Shown here piece after piece: positions 1 through 6,457 of a stretch of 10,078 nucleotides of DNA. How positions within the stretch are numbered: position 1 is the first letter of the stretch; each line of letters begins with the position of its first letter. Both the position numbers and the translations under genes were made by a program. The stretch comes from Lentisphaeria bacterium UBA4640 (GTDB lineage: Bacteria > Verrucomicrobiota > Lentisphaeria > Victivallales > UBA1829). The stretch spans positions 1 through 10,078 of the forward strand of contig DHMO01000032.1 in the NCBI GenBank assembly GCA_002405835.1. The letters run 5' to 3'. Below the pieces are notes generated by a model, which was given only the letters and a program-made list of their open reading frames with translations, made no database searches and was not told where the DNA came from.

Positions 1-1
1 G

Positions 2-250
2 CTTTTCCGTTATGCGATTCCGCGTCTGGAGCATGTGATCAGCCCGCTCGGCGCGGGGGATACGGCAACGGCTGTTTTCGCATCGTGTCTGCTTGACGGA
101 ATGGCGGAGGCAGAAGCGTTCCGCGTTGCGCTTTCGGCGGCGTCTGCGAACTGCCTTTCCGCCCGGGCTGGTGAGTTCGACCCGGCGGAACAGCGGAGAA
201 TTCTGGAAAATCTGCGCTGTACGGACACCGGGTCTCTTTCTGTTATCTGA
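2..250 (+). CDS. PfkB-family sugar kinase, C-terminal 82 residues (5' end outside window)
   Basis: This is the tail of a carbohydrate kinase of the PfkB/ribokinase fold, which phosphorylates a sugar or sugar phosphate with ATP in the cytoplasm. The reading frame is open from the first bases of the window and ends at TGA 248-250. The family's second signature is visible: S-P-L-G-A-G-D-T at visible residues 14-21, in which the Asp of GAGD (codon at 59-61) is the catalytic base and the glycines form the anion hole. The following helix and the stretch ending in ANCLSARAGEFDPAE resemble the 1-phosphofructokinase/tagatose-6-phosphate kinase (LacC) branch more than ribokinase proper, where a Gly/Ala-rich helix is followed by an 'AN' turn. 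The substrate cannot be read from this fragment. Its 3' end overlaps the end of the convergent rhamnosidase gene by 8 bp (243-250). Confidence 0.88.
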   Translation, partial: LFRYAIPRLEHVISPLGAGDTATAVFASCLLDGMAEAEAFRVALSAASANCLSARAGEFDPAEQRRILENLRCTDTGSLSVI

Positions 251-2396
251 TTGTGTGGACTCCGCTTCCGAACTCGGTCTCTTTTCCGTTGAGATGGAAG
301 ACGGCGGTTGTGTTCTCCGGAACGGAGAGCGTGTACGCACCGTCGCGGAAAACGAGTCCGATTTCGCCGTGCGGAGTCGGGACAACCGTTTTGAACCAGC
401 TCAGATCGACCGGATTCGGGGCGACTGTGAACTGTTTGAAGCCCGGCTCCATCGGGCGGATTCCCGCGATCCATGCCGGCAGGAGCGAACACGGGCCGGC
501 GGTCCAGCCGTGGCAGAAGCTGATGTGGGCAAGAGGGTTGTTCTCGTGACGTTCCGCGAGACGCGGCATGGAGTCGGAGCACATTCCCTCGAACAGTGTA
601 TCGGCTCCGCAGGCGAGCAGAGTGCCCCAGCGCTGGCGGATCAGGGCGAGCGCCGCGGCGGAATCGCCTTCACTGAACAGAGATTCGATCACTTCATAAA
701 TTCCCGTCGAGTGCGAGTAGAGCGACTTCCGGTCCTTCAGCGGGCTTTTTGCGAGCAGGGCGCGAACGGCGGGTTCCGTTTTCGCAATCAGTGCATCGTA
801 ACGCGCGGCGCCTTCCGTATCTCCGGCGAGTCCGCAGGTTTCGCATGAGGTTTTCAGGGCGCGGAGATAGAGACTGTTCAGGAACGGATCGATTCCGACG
901 GAATTGTCGAGAACCACCATCCAGAGTTTCAGCGGATTCGGGGGAACATCGATCAGACCATCTGTATTGGTCCGCGCGGTGAGCCAGTCGGTTGCGCGGC
1001 AGAGATTCTGTTTGAGTTCGAGCAGGAACGCGGCGTCTCCGGTGTACATGTAGTAATCGTGCAGAGCGATGACCCACCAGGCGTCGTAATCCCAGAGCAG
1101 GGAGGCTCCGGTTCCCCACGCGGAGCCGATCGCACCGTTTTCATACTGGCACTTCGCAAGCTCGCGCATGCTGAATTTAAAAAGTTCCGTATCGCCGAAC
1201 AGATAGTAGTTGTAAAGCGACTCGGCGCGAGTGTCGCCGACCCACAGCAGACGGTCGCGCTTGATGGCGTCGAGGTAATACTCCTGCATGCAGAGATGCA
1301 GCGTTTTGCGTCCGGCCTTCCAGATGCCGTTCAGCGATTCATCGGAGCAGAAGAACGCGCCGCGGTAGGCGAGCGGGTAGATGGTGTTGCGGACATGGAA
1401 TTCATCCACTTCCACTTCCGCCGGACAATGGAAGAATTCGATGCGGGCGAAGCGGAATCCGACGCGCATCCGGCTTTCCCACTCCTGCACGCCAGGCTGA
1501 AGCGAGATCGTTTCGATGAGCATCCGGTGCAGCGGAATTTCCGGCTCCGGCTCGGCAAAGCATTCGTCCAGACATTCCCCGTAGCAGATGCGGAAGCGGA
1601 CAATTTTTTCGGATTTGATGCGCATCCGGAAATATCCGCAGCACTCTTCCCCGAAGTCTATCGTGAACTCCGGTCCCTCGTAGCGCGCGGTCGCGGAAGC
1701 GGTGACTTTGAATCCGTCCGCCTTGATTGCTCCGTTTTTCGCATCGATTTCCATCAGCTTTTTCGCGCGGACGAATGCGGCGGGATACGCTTTTGCGCTT
1801 TCTGCGTATTCGGGTCCGATCAGTTCACTCAGCTCTGCGGAGGGCGTGAAGGATTCAGGCTGTTTGGTGTAGAACGGGGAATCGACGAATTTCGGGACTT
1901 CGGCGCAGAAGAACGGCGTGTTCGGAATCGGGGAGATGATACGTTCCGGATCATTTCCGGGGAGCGACGACCACTGCGGCATTCCGAAAATTTCCATCGG
2001 CATGACGTCCGGCGCGCTCCATGCGGAGTCGTCGTATTCGGGCAGCATCCAGCCCCAGAGTTCGGAGTCGGCTGTTTTCCAGGTTTCATCGGAGCTGATG
2101 GAGTCGGTTCCGTTCAGCAGGAGTTCGAACGCGAAGCCGCGGTGTCCGGCGGTGTTGATTGCATGAACTGCAATGACGTTGCGTCCGGGGGTCAGGAACA
2201 TGCGCACGTTGTAATCGCGCGTGTTGTTCCATTCGTCAACGTATGCGACAAAGCGTCCGTTGAGGAACAGCTCGTATCCGGTATCGACGAAGATCCGGAG
2301 AACAGCGCTTTCCGGTTTATCTTTGAGTTCAAAATCTTTCCGGAAGAAGTTTTCTTTTGCACATCTTCCCCATAACTGTCTGGGAGTCTTTCTCAT
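243..2396 (-). CDS. GH78-type alpha-L-rhamnosidase-like glycoside hydrolase (717 aa)
   Basis: Probably hydrolyses terminal alpha-L-rhamnosyl linkages in plant or microbial glycans. The domain order fits bacterial GH78 enzymes: an N-terminal beta-sandwich (about 10-135, including FRKDFEL and the jelly-roll block YELFLNGRFVAYVDEWNNTR), a second beta domain (about 225-335), an (alpha/alpha)6 catalytic barrel (about 345-645) and a small C-terminal beta domain (about 650-717, with VVPTPHGEIGLVF). The acidic cluster D376-AIKR-D381-RLLWVG-D388 has the 0/+5/+12 spacing I recall for Bacillus RhaB, and E603 in GADTLFEGM is the likely partner glutamate. CHGWTAGP at 628-635 is another family landmark. 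No signal peptide is visible, so the enzyme is probably cytoplasmic and acts on imported oligosaccharides. The start follows AAGG with about 8 nt spacing. It stands alone behind the secretin terminator. GH78 relatives with other specificities exist, so the exact substrate is inference. Confidence 0.88.
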   Translation of the reverse strand: MRKTPRQLWGRCAKENFFRKDFELKDKPESAVLRIFVDTGYELFLNGRFVAYVDEWNNTRDYNVRMFLTPGRNVIAVHAINTAGHRGFAFELLLNGTDSISSDETWKTADSELWGWMLPEYDDSAWSAPDVMPMEIFGMPQWSSLPGNDPERIISPIPNTPFFCAEVPKFVDSPFYTKQPESFTPSAELSELIGPEYAESAKAYPAAFVRAKKLMEIDAKNGAIKADGFKVTASATARYEGPEFTIDFGEECCGYFRMRIKSEKIVRFRICYGECLDECFAEPEPEIPLHRMLIETISLQPGVQEWESRMRVGFRFARIEFFHCPAEVEVDEFHVRNTIYPLAYRGAFFCSDESLNGIWKAGRKTLHLCMQEYYLDAIKRDRLLWVGDTRAESLYNYYLFGDTELFKFSMRELAKCQYENGAIGSAWGTGASLLWDYDAWWVIALHDYYMYTGDAAFLLELKQNLCRATDWLTARTNTDGLIDVPPNPLKLWMVVLDNSVGIDPFLNSLYLRALKTSCETCGLAGDTEGAARYDALIAKTEPAVRALLAKSPLKDRKSLYSHSTGIYEVIESLFSEGDSAAALALIRQRWGTLLACGADTLFEGMCSDSMPRLAERHENNPLAHISFCHGWTAGPCSLLPAWIAGIRPMEPGFKQFTVAPNPVDLSWFKTVVPTPHGEIGLVFRDGAYTLSVPENTTAVFHLNGKETEFGSGVHTIR

Positions 2397-2436
2397 GATT
2401 CAGCCCTTGATTTGTTGAAAAGTGTCCTACTCTCTT

Positions 2437-2464
2437 TAATGTAGCCGCTGTTCCGGAAAATGCA
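2437..2464 (-). promoter_or_regulatory. Possible weak promoter of the rhamnosidase gene
   Basis: On the minus strand TTGCAT (about 2459-2464) is followed after 16 nt by TACATT (about 2437-2442), some 40 nt before the ATG at 2396. The match to the sigma-70 consensus is poor (3/6 and 4/6). It is offered because the preceding operon ends in a strong terminator, so the gene needs its own promoter in this short gap. Confidence 0.3.
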
Positions 2465-2475
2465 AGGGAAGATGG

Positions 2476-2513
2476 AAAAAAGTTGCAAAAGAGCCTGTCG
2501 CGGTGACAGGCTC
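2476..2513 (-). terminator. Intrinsic terminator of the secretin-pair operon
   Basis: A perfect 9-bp stem (GAGCCTGTC at 2491-2499 pairing with GACAGGCTC at 2505-2513) closes a 5-nt loop. Read on the minus strand it is followed directly by TTTT and, a few bases on, by a T6 run (2476-2481). It lies 12 nt after the stop of the downstream secretin gene, which ends at 2526. This is a classic Rho-independent terminator and separates the operon from the rhamnosidase gene. Confidence 0.9.
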
Positions 2514-2525
2514 CTGGAAGGAGTG

Positions 2526-4178
2526 TTACTGTTTGACAGGTTTGCTTTTGGCAGGGCGTCCGGGGGCGTCGGAGGGGGCGTCCCAGCTGCATTGCGCAAC
2601 AAGCACGAGTTCTGAGAATTTCGTGGAACTGGATACGCTTGAGAACAGATAGCCGAGGTACGGAATGTCCATGAGGAACGGAACGCCTGTGGCGGATTTG
2701 ACAACTTCCTGTTTTTTGAGTCCGCCGATCACAAAACTGTTTTTCCCGTTCGGCAGGCTGACCTCCTGTGTCACAACACTGGCAGCGGAGATCCGCGGCG
2801 TCCCGTTTGATTCAAAGCCGAGTAGACTTGAGTTGCTCAATGTGATTTTGAAGCGTGTTTCATCCAGGTTTACGGAGGCGTTTTCAACGTTCATGGAAAA
2901 GCCGAATCCGGTGAATTTTGTGATTTCCTGCCGGTTGCCGCGTCCGACGGGAATCTTATCCGCGTCCTGTTCGAGTTTTCCGATGAGCATGGAGAGCAGT
3001 TCATACGGACCGAGGTCCTTGAGCGAGTGCGAGGCGGCTGGGGTGGAGGTGTCCACATAGAAAATCTGAGTTTTGCGTTCGAGGCTTGCAGGTGTATTGT
3101 TGCGGATGAGCAGTTCCCCCGTGTATGCGACTTTTGCTTTGCCGATGCTGACGAGGAAATCAATGTATCGCGAGTTCCATTTCGGGTTGAAATTGTAGAA
3201 ACTTGTTCGTTCGGAACCGGTCTGCCCGAGAGCACCGCCGTATGCGGCCGCCCAGTTGTCGCGGTAGCGTCCCCCGACGGAGAAGAGGTCAACTCCCTGA
3301 TTGTTTTTCCACGCCTGGAAGTCGATGCCCATTTTATCGTCGTTTTCACGGGTGATTTCGTAGACGGAAATTTTGAGGCGCACCTGCGGAACCGGAACGT
3401 CATAGAGCTTCAGCATTTTATCGATGTTGAGCATGGAGTAGTTGGTGACGTCGAAGACAAGCCAGTTGAGGTCGGGATCGGCGGCGACGACATCCTGTCC
3501 CTGCCAGATTTCAGTAACGTCGGTGATGTTCATCCCGACGTTTTGGATGAGCGGTATGAGGTTCCGTGCGGGTATGAATTTCGGCATGTAGATGAAAGTC
3601 TGCGTTCCGCTGTCTGCCCCCATCTGCGGTTTGTCGAGCAGCTTCACGAGTGTATCGAAGCCCATGCCGTTTTCATGGTCCTTGAAACGGTACTCTTCGG
3701 CGCTGATGATGAGAAGCCCGGTTCCGTCGGCATATTTCAGACACTCGACGGCGGTGTTGCTTCCAAGCTGTGCGGGCGGGGTGTAGGTCGGCTGCGAGCT
3801 GACCGGTTCGGCGGAAGGAGTCCCGACAGTTGCCTGATACGGCATCGTCGCCGTGTTCATCGGGAAAATCTGCTGCATGGCGGTGTTGCCGACGCGCTTC
3901 GCCTGCACCATCTGACGGATGTAGTCGCGGAGTTCATAAGGGGAGGCGTGTTTGAGCAGATAGCATTTTGTGACGACACGCGGATCGTTGTTGTCCCGGA
4001 TGAAATGGACGGTGTCTGTTTCATCTTTGACATGAACGTTGAGGATTGCCTCGATGCGTGAGCTGTCGTACCCTCCGCTGTTGTTGAAATTGGAATCGCG
4101 CGGAGTGACGGGCGGCAGGTCCGCCGCATGCACGGAAATAACGGAAAGAAGAAGAGGTATGAGCAGATGTCTTTTCAT
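2526..4178 (-). CDS. Secretin-domain protein, GspD-like, copy A (550 aa)
   Basis: An exported protein with the C-terminal secretin fold, which in characterised relatives (GspD, PilQ, InvG) forms a multimeric outer-membrane pore. Residues 1-18 are a Sec signal peptide ending in SVHA before AD. A first N-type domain starts at RVVTKCYLLKHASPYEL (68-84), is interrupted by a Pro/Ser/Thr-rich insertion (about 96-142) and resumes at NTAVECLKYADG. A second N-type unit spans about 192-262. The secretin domain begins at VPQVRLKISVYEI (263-275) and closes with the glycine hairpin FVIGGL (482-487) and the signature VPFLMDIPYLGYLF (499-512). A short polar/basic tail follows (531-550). It is translated from AAGGAG whose first bases form the stop codon of the upstream paralogue. 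No pilotin, ATPase or pseudopilin gene is in the window, so its partners are unknown. Confidence 0.85.
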   Translation of the reverse strand: MKRHLLIPLLLSVISVHAADLPPVTPRDSNFNNSGGYDSSRIEAILNVHVKDETDTVHFIRDNNDPRVVTKCYLLKHASPYELRDYIRQMVQAKRVGNTAMQQIFPMNTATMPYQATVGTPSAEPVSSQPTYTPPAQLGSNTAVECLKYADGTGLLIISAEEYRFKDHENGMGFDTLVKLLDKPQMGADSGTQTFIYMPKFIPARNLIPLIQNVGMNITDVTEIWQGQDVVAADPDLNWLVFDVTNYSMLNIDKMLKLYDVPVPQVRLKISVYEITRENDDKMGIDFQAWKNNQGVDLFSVGGRYRDNWAAAYGGALGQTGSERTSFYNFNPKWNSRYIDFLVSIGKAKVAYTGELLIRNNTPASLERKTQIFYVDTSTPAASHSLKDLGPYELLSMLIGKLEQDADKIPVGRGNRQEITKFTGFGFSMNVENASVNLDETRFKITLSNSSLLGFESNGTPRISAASVVTQEVSLPNGKNSFVIGGLKKQEVVKSATGVPFLMDIPYLGYLFSSVSSSTKFSELVLVAQCSWDAPSDAPGRPAKSKPVKQ

Positions 4179-4186
4179 GGTTCAGA

Positions 4187-4193
4187 CTCCTTA
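4187..4193 (-). promoter_or_regulatory. Ribosome binding site fused to the upstream stop codon (TAAGGAG)
   Basis: The stop codon of secretin copy B (TAA, 4193-4191) runs straight into the Shine-Dalgarno AAGGAG (4192-4187) of copy A, with 8 nt to its ATG at 4178. Only 12 nt separate the two genes. This fixes the start of copy A and suggests translational coupling, so that the two proteins are made together. Confidence 0.85.
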
Positions 4194-5609
4194 TTTCAGC
4201 TTTATGAGTTTTCCGGCTTCCGGACTCTGCCGGGCGGTATCGGCCATTTCTGCTGTGACCGTCATGCAGACACGGGTTTTCTCCCGGGTTGTCGTGGTGG
4301 TGCTGAACAGATATTTGAGAATCGGGATTTCAGACAGGAACGGAACGCCGATGGTCTGTTCAACCTCCTCGGTTTTATCCCACGCCGCGAGAATTTTTTC
4401 GGTGTTCAGTTCGATGGTTGCGTTTCCGGAGAATTGACTGGTTTCGATGAGTTCGGTTCCGTAATTGTTCCGTTCAACGGCTCCGGCGACCTGTATGTCG
4501 TATCCGAAAAAGAGAGTGCCGGGCATTCCTGCGTACTGTCCCGGCGCATAGTCCGGAATAGTGAAATCAACCTCCGTCCCGGCGTGCAGGCAGACGGTCG
4601 GAGCCAGGATTTTGAGATAGAGCTGGCTGGTGCCTTCCGGCAGTCCGGAAATGGCGCTCGGGACGACGGCGGTGTAGTCGTTGTTGGTTTTTGTGATGTT
4701 CTGAAACTGCGGGTTGAAGAGCATGGAGTAGTTTTTCGTATCGGAATTCAGAACGGTCATGTCGGCGGAATTGCGGATTTCCGCTTTGCCGTTCTGCTGA
4801 AGCAGGCGGATGAAGCTGGCGTCGAACTGCGGAGCGAAAAAGAATCCGCCGACGGGACCGGACGCCGCTTGAAGAGCGGCTGTTCCGCCCGATGTAATGC
4901 TGAAAGAATCCCATGCCGTCTGGAAGATGTTGAGTCCGGGTCCGTTTTTCCATGCGAGATATTCAATCCCCATGTCGCGGAGAGTGCTTTCGCGCACTTC
5001 GTAGACTTTGAAATGAAGATTGATCTGCGGCGCCGGGCGGTCGAGCCATGCAAGAAACTGGTACATGAATTCGGAATTGGAGGCGTTGTCTTTCCAGTAG
5101 ATCTGATTGGAATTTTTGTCGTATCCGTAGAGGGAACCGTAAGGTCCTTCGTTGATGACGGCGTTGACTGTTACGTTGATGAGATTCTGTCCGGAGCGGT
5201 ATTTCGGACGATAGACGGCGCGTGTGATTCCGGTTCCGCGGATAATGTCGCCGGGAACTCTGCCGTCGATTTTGACGTCGCGGTCAGCCTTTGCGATGAA
5301 GTCGTCTACGTAAGGCATCATGTGGACGGGGCATGTGACCGTCAGAATCTGCTGATTGCTGTTTCCGTAGTCAATGCAGTTGACGGCGGAGTTCATGTTG
5401 TACCGTTTGACGATGCTCATGACCCACGGCATGAGGTCGTTTGCCTGCGTGTGTTTGAGAACGTAGATTTTCGAGACCATGTAGTCCTGCGCGTCATCCT
5501 GGACGAACCGCAGAGTTCTGGTTCCGGACGGGTTGTTCTCCGCTGCACCGGCCGGAAATCCTCCGGCGAGCAGCGGCAGAACGGAGCATAGAAGCCATGT
5601 TTTGTTCAT
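4191..5609 (-). CDS. Divergent secretin-like protein, copy B (472 aa)
   Basis: First gene of a two-gene operon and a clear paralogue of the downstream copy A. Residues 1-22 form a Sec signal peptide (hydrophobic core WLLCSVLPLLAGG, cleavage near AGA). An N-type domain runs from YMVSKIYVLKHTQANDL (43-59) to about 110, a second from about 128 to 190, and the secretin-type region starts at RPAPQINLHFKVYEV (191-205). It shares with copy A the block MGI-x2-x-AWKN-x2-G followed by a branched residue (213-226 here, 283-296 in A), and it keeps the signature VPFLSEIPILKYLF (422-435). The glycine hairpin normally preceding that signature is absent: the equivalent stretch reads ILAAWDKTEEVEQT (406-419). 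It may be a specialised partner of copy A rather than an autonomous pore; that is inference. The start is supported by AAAGGGGGGA 8 nt upstream. Confidence 0.78.
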   Translation of the reverse strand: MNKTWLLCSVLPLLAGGFPAGAAENNPSGTRTLRFVQDDAQDYMVSKIYVLKHTQANDLMPWVMSIVKRYNMNSAVNCIDYGNSNQQILTVTCPVHMMPYVDDFIAKADRDVKIDGRVPGDIIRGTGITRAVYRPKYRSGQNLINVTVNAVINEGPYGSLYGYDKNSNQIYWKDNASNSEFMYQFLAWLDRPAPQINLHFKVYEVRESTLRDMGIEYLAWKNGPGLNIFQTAWDSFSITSGGTAALQAASGPVGGFFFAPQFDASFIRLLQQNGKAEIRNSADMTVLNSDTKNYSMLFNPQFQNITKTNNDYTAVVPSAISGLPEGTSQLYLKILAPTVCLHAGTEVDFTIPDYAPGQYAGMPGTLFFGYDIQVAGAVERNNYGTELIETSQFSGNATIELNTEKILAAWDKTEEVEQTIGVPFLSEIPILKYLFSTTTTTREKTRVCMTVTAEMADTARQSPEAGKLIKLK

Positions 5610-5617
5610 AATAGAAT

Positions 5618-5623
5618 CCCCCC
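5618..5623 (-). promoter_or_regulatory. Poly-G Shine-Dalgarno of secretin copy B
   Basis: AAAGGGGGGA precedes the ATG at 5609 with 8 nt between the last G and the start codon. It is a run of six G instead of the usual GGAGG. The same TCAAA(A)GGGGGGA string precedes the lipocalin gene. It supports the chosen start. Confidence 0.7.
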
Positions 5624-5635
5624 TTTGATGGAGGG

Positions 5636-5664
5636 AAGATAACGCCGTTCCGGAGGAAAATCAA
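5636..5664 (-). promoter_or_regulatory. Sigma-70-like promoter of the secretin-pair operon
   Basis: On the minus strand TTGATT (5659-5664) and TATCTT (5636-5641) are separated by exactly 17 nt. Transcription would start near 5628, giving a leader of about 20 nt before the ATG at 5609. It lies downstream of the TRL terminator, so the operon is independently transcribed. Confidence 0.6.
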
Positions 5665-5723
5665 ACAGGAAACTGCATGGGCGGAAACGTTTGTTTCATG
5701 GTTCCATGCGCCGGAAAACGGGC

Positions 5724-5752
5724 AAAAAAAATCCCGGAACGGGTCCGGGATT
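5724..5752 (-). terminator. Intrinsic terminator of the TRL-like lipoprotein gene
   Basis: A perfect 9-bp stem (5730-5738 with 5744-5752, sequence AATCCCGGA paired to TCCGGGATT) closes a 5-nt loop and on the minus strand runs into a stretch of eight T (5724-5731). It begins 20 nt after the stop codon of the gene ending at 5773. This is an unambiguous Rho-independent terminator. Confidence 0.93.
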
Positions 5753-5772
5753 CATGAAGGTGTCTTTGCTGC

Positions 5773-6090
5773 TTATTCGCCGTAAACAACGGTCTTGTAG
5801 CTGCCGTAGATACCGAGGATGTTGAGGACTTCCTGGTTGACCCAGCCGACCTTTGTGATCTTGGCATCGCTGCAGGCCGCGTTGATGGAAGCATCGCCGC
5901 TGGCGAAGCATCCGAACATGGTCTGGCATTTTGCCTCGCCCTTCTTGGAGTAGCGCATTTCGCCGTTGCCGACGGTAACGGGCAGTTTGACGCTGGTGTA
6001 GACGAGTCCGAGCGGGAATGAGGTTGCGCATCCCGTCAGGACAGCGAGGGACGCCAGAGAGACTGCAGTGACAATCGCTTTGATTTTCAT
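5773..6090 (-). CDS. TRL-like family lipoprotein (105 aa)
   Basis: A small predicted lipoprotein of the TRL-like family (named after a tRNA-associated locus protein), whose molecular role is not established. The lipobox is L18-T-G-C21, after a hydrophobic segment at residues 5-18, so the mature protein of about 85 residues should be acylated on Cys21 and held in the envelope. Family landmarks are PLGLVYTSVKLPV (26-38), the SKKGEAKC segment (48-55), SGDASINAAC (64-73), ITKVGWVNQEVLNILGIYG (78-96) and the C-terminal TVVYGE. Two further Cys pairs of residues (C55/C61 and C73) could form disulfides. The start has AAGGAG about 8 nt upstream. The gene is monocistronic, with its own promoter and a strong terminator, and is about the normal length for the family. 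Confidence 0.85.
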   Translation of the reverse strand: MKIKAIVTAVSLASLAVLTGCATSFPLGLVYTSVKLPVTVGNGEMRYSKKGEAKCQTMFGCFASGDASINAACSDAKITKVGWVNQEVLNILGIYGSYKTVVYGE

Positions 6091-6132
6091 GGAAAAGCTC
6101 CTTAGTTTGTTGGTTTTCTTCTATACACTGAC

Positions 6133-6161
6133 AATATACAATGAATTGCCACGGAAAACAA
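6133..6161 (-). promoter_or_regulatory. Sigma-70-like promoter of the TRL-like lipoprotein gene
   Basis: On the minus strand TTGTTT (6156-6161) and TATATT (6133-6138) are separated by 17 nt. The start of transcription would fall near 6125, giving a leader of about 35 nt ahead of the ATG at 6090. Confidence 0.6.
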
Positions 6162-6180
6162 ATGGAATTCGCAAAAATCC

Positions 6181-6390
6181 ATGAAAAAAAACTCGTGCGC
6201 ATTGAAAAACTCATGGAATGATTCGCTTGAAGCAATGCGCAGGAGTGTCGCGGACAGTTCGGAGATTAAGGCGCTGCTTCAGCCGGCTTTGACAGAGAAG
6301 ATTAAGGACAGGGAAATGTTTATGAAAATAATAGATTATTCTTATTATTACGAATCCGATGATCCGGATATGGAGCCGGATGATGAATGA
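6181..6390 (+). CDS. Doubtful small ORF with acidic C-terminus (69 aa)
   Basis: An open frame from ATG 6181 to TGA 6388-6390. I recognise no family. The predicted protein has a basic N-terminal part, a central helix-like region (SSEIKALLQPALTEKIKDREMF) and a Tyr/Asp/Glu-rich tail (YSYYYESDDPDMEPDDE), which looks like a soluble small protein rather than noise. Against it, there is no convincing Shine-Dalgarno (GGAATT lies 11-16 nt upstream) and no clear plus-strand promoter in the 90-bp gap to the divergent TRL gene. A TTG in frame at 6202 or the ATG at 6235 could be the true start. Base composition is more AT-rich than the neighbours. It is nevertheless the only ORF that fills this interval. 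Confidence 0.35.
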   Translation: MKKNSCALKNSWNDSLEAMRRSVADSSEIKALLQPALTEKIKDREMFMKIIDYSYYYESDDPDMEPDDE

Positions 6391-6411
6391 AAACGGTTTT
6401 TTTTGATATGA

Positions 6412-6442
6412 TTCAGTTGACTACAATCTGTAGCCAACTGAA
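6412..6442. terminator. Long near-perfect hairpin between convergent genes, possible bidirectional terminator
   Basis: TTCAGTTG (6412-6419) pairs with CAACTGAA (6435-6442), and inside it CTACA (6421-6425) pairs with TGTAG (6429-6433) around a 3-nt loop, with one A/C mismatch between the two segments. It sits 16 nt beyond the stop of the CDCPAC protein gene (6458) and 22 nt beyond the plus-strand ORF. It lacks an adjacent T run on either strand (an eight-T run lies before it on the plus strand), so it is not a textbook intrinsic terminator, though position favours termination or 3'-end protection. Confidence 0.5.
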
Positions 6443-6457
6443 CTTTCTGCGGATGTT

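Noticed and set aside
1059..2375. 438-codon open frame on the plus strand
   Set aside because: It lies entirely antisense to the rhamnosidase, whose domains and catalytic motifs are clear. The translation is low-complexity, rich in R, G, F and V, and matches no family; it results from codon bias.
3027..4061. 344-codon open frame on the plus strand
   Set aside because: It is antisense to secretin copy A and shows no motif or ribosome binding site; it is a codon-bias shadow.
4128..5591. 487-codon open frame on the plus strand
   Set aside because: It is antisense to secretin copy B, which has a signal peptide, promoter and family signature. The plus-strand translation shows no recognisable motif.
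6421..6433. BlaI/MecI/CopY operator (TACA-TGTA)
   Set aside because: The central spacing is 3 instead of 2 bases, the site is at gene ends rather than a promoter, and no such regulator is nearby. A hairpin explanation fits better.
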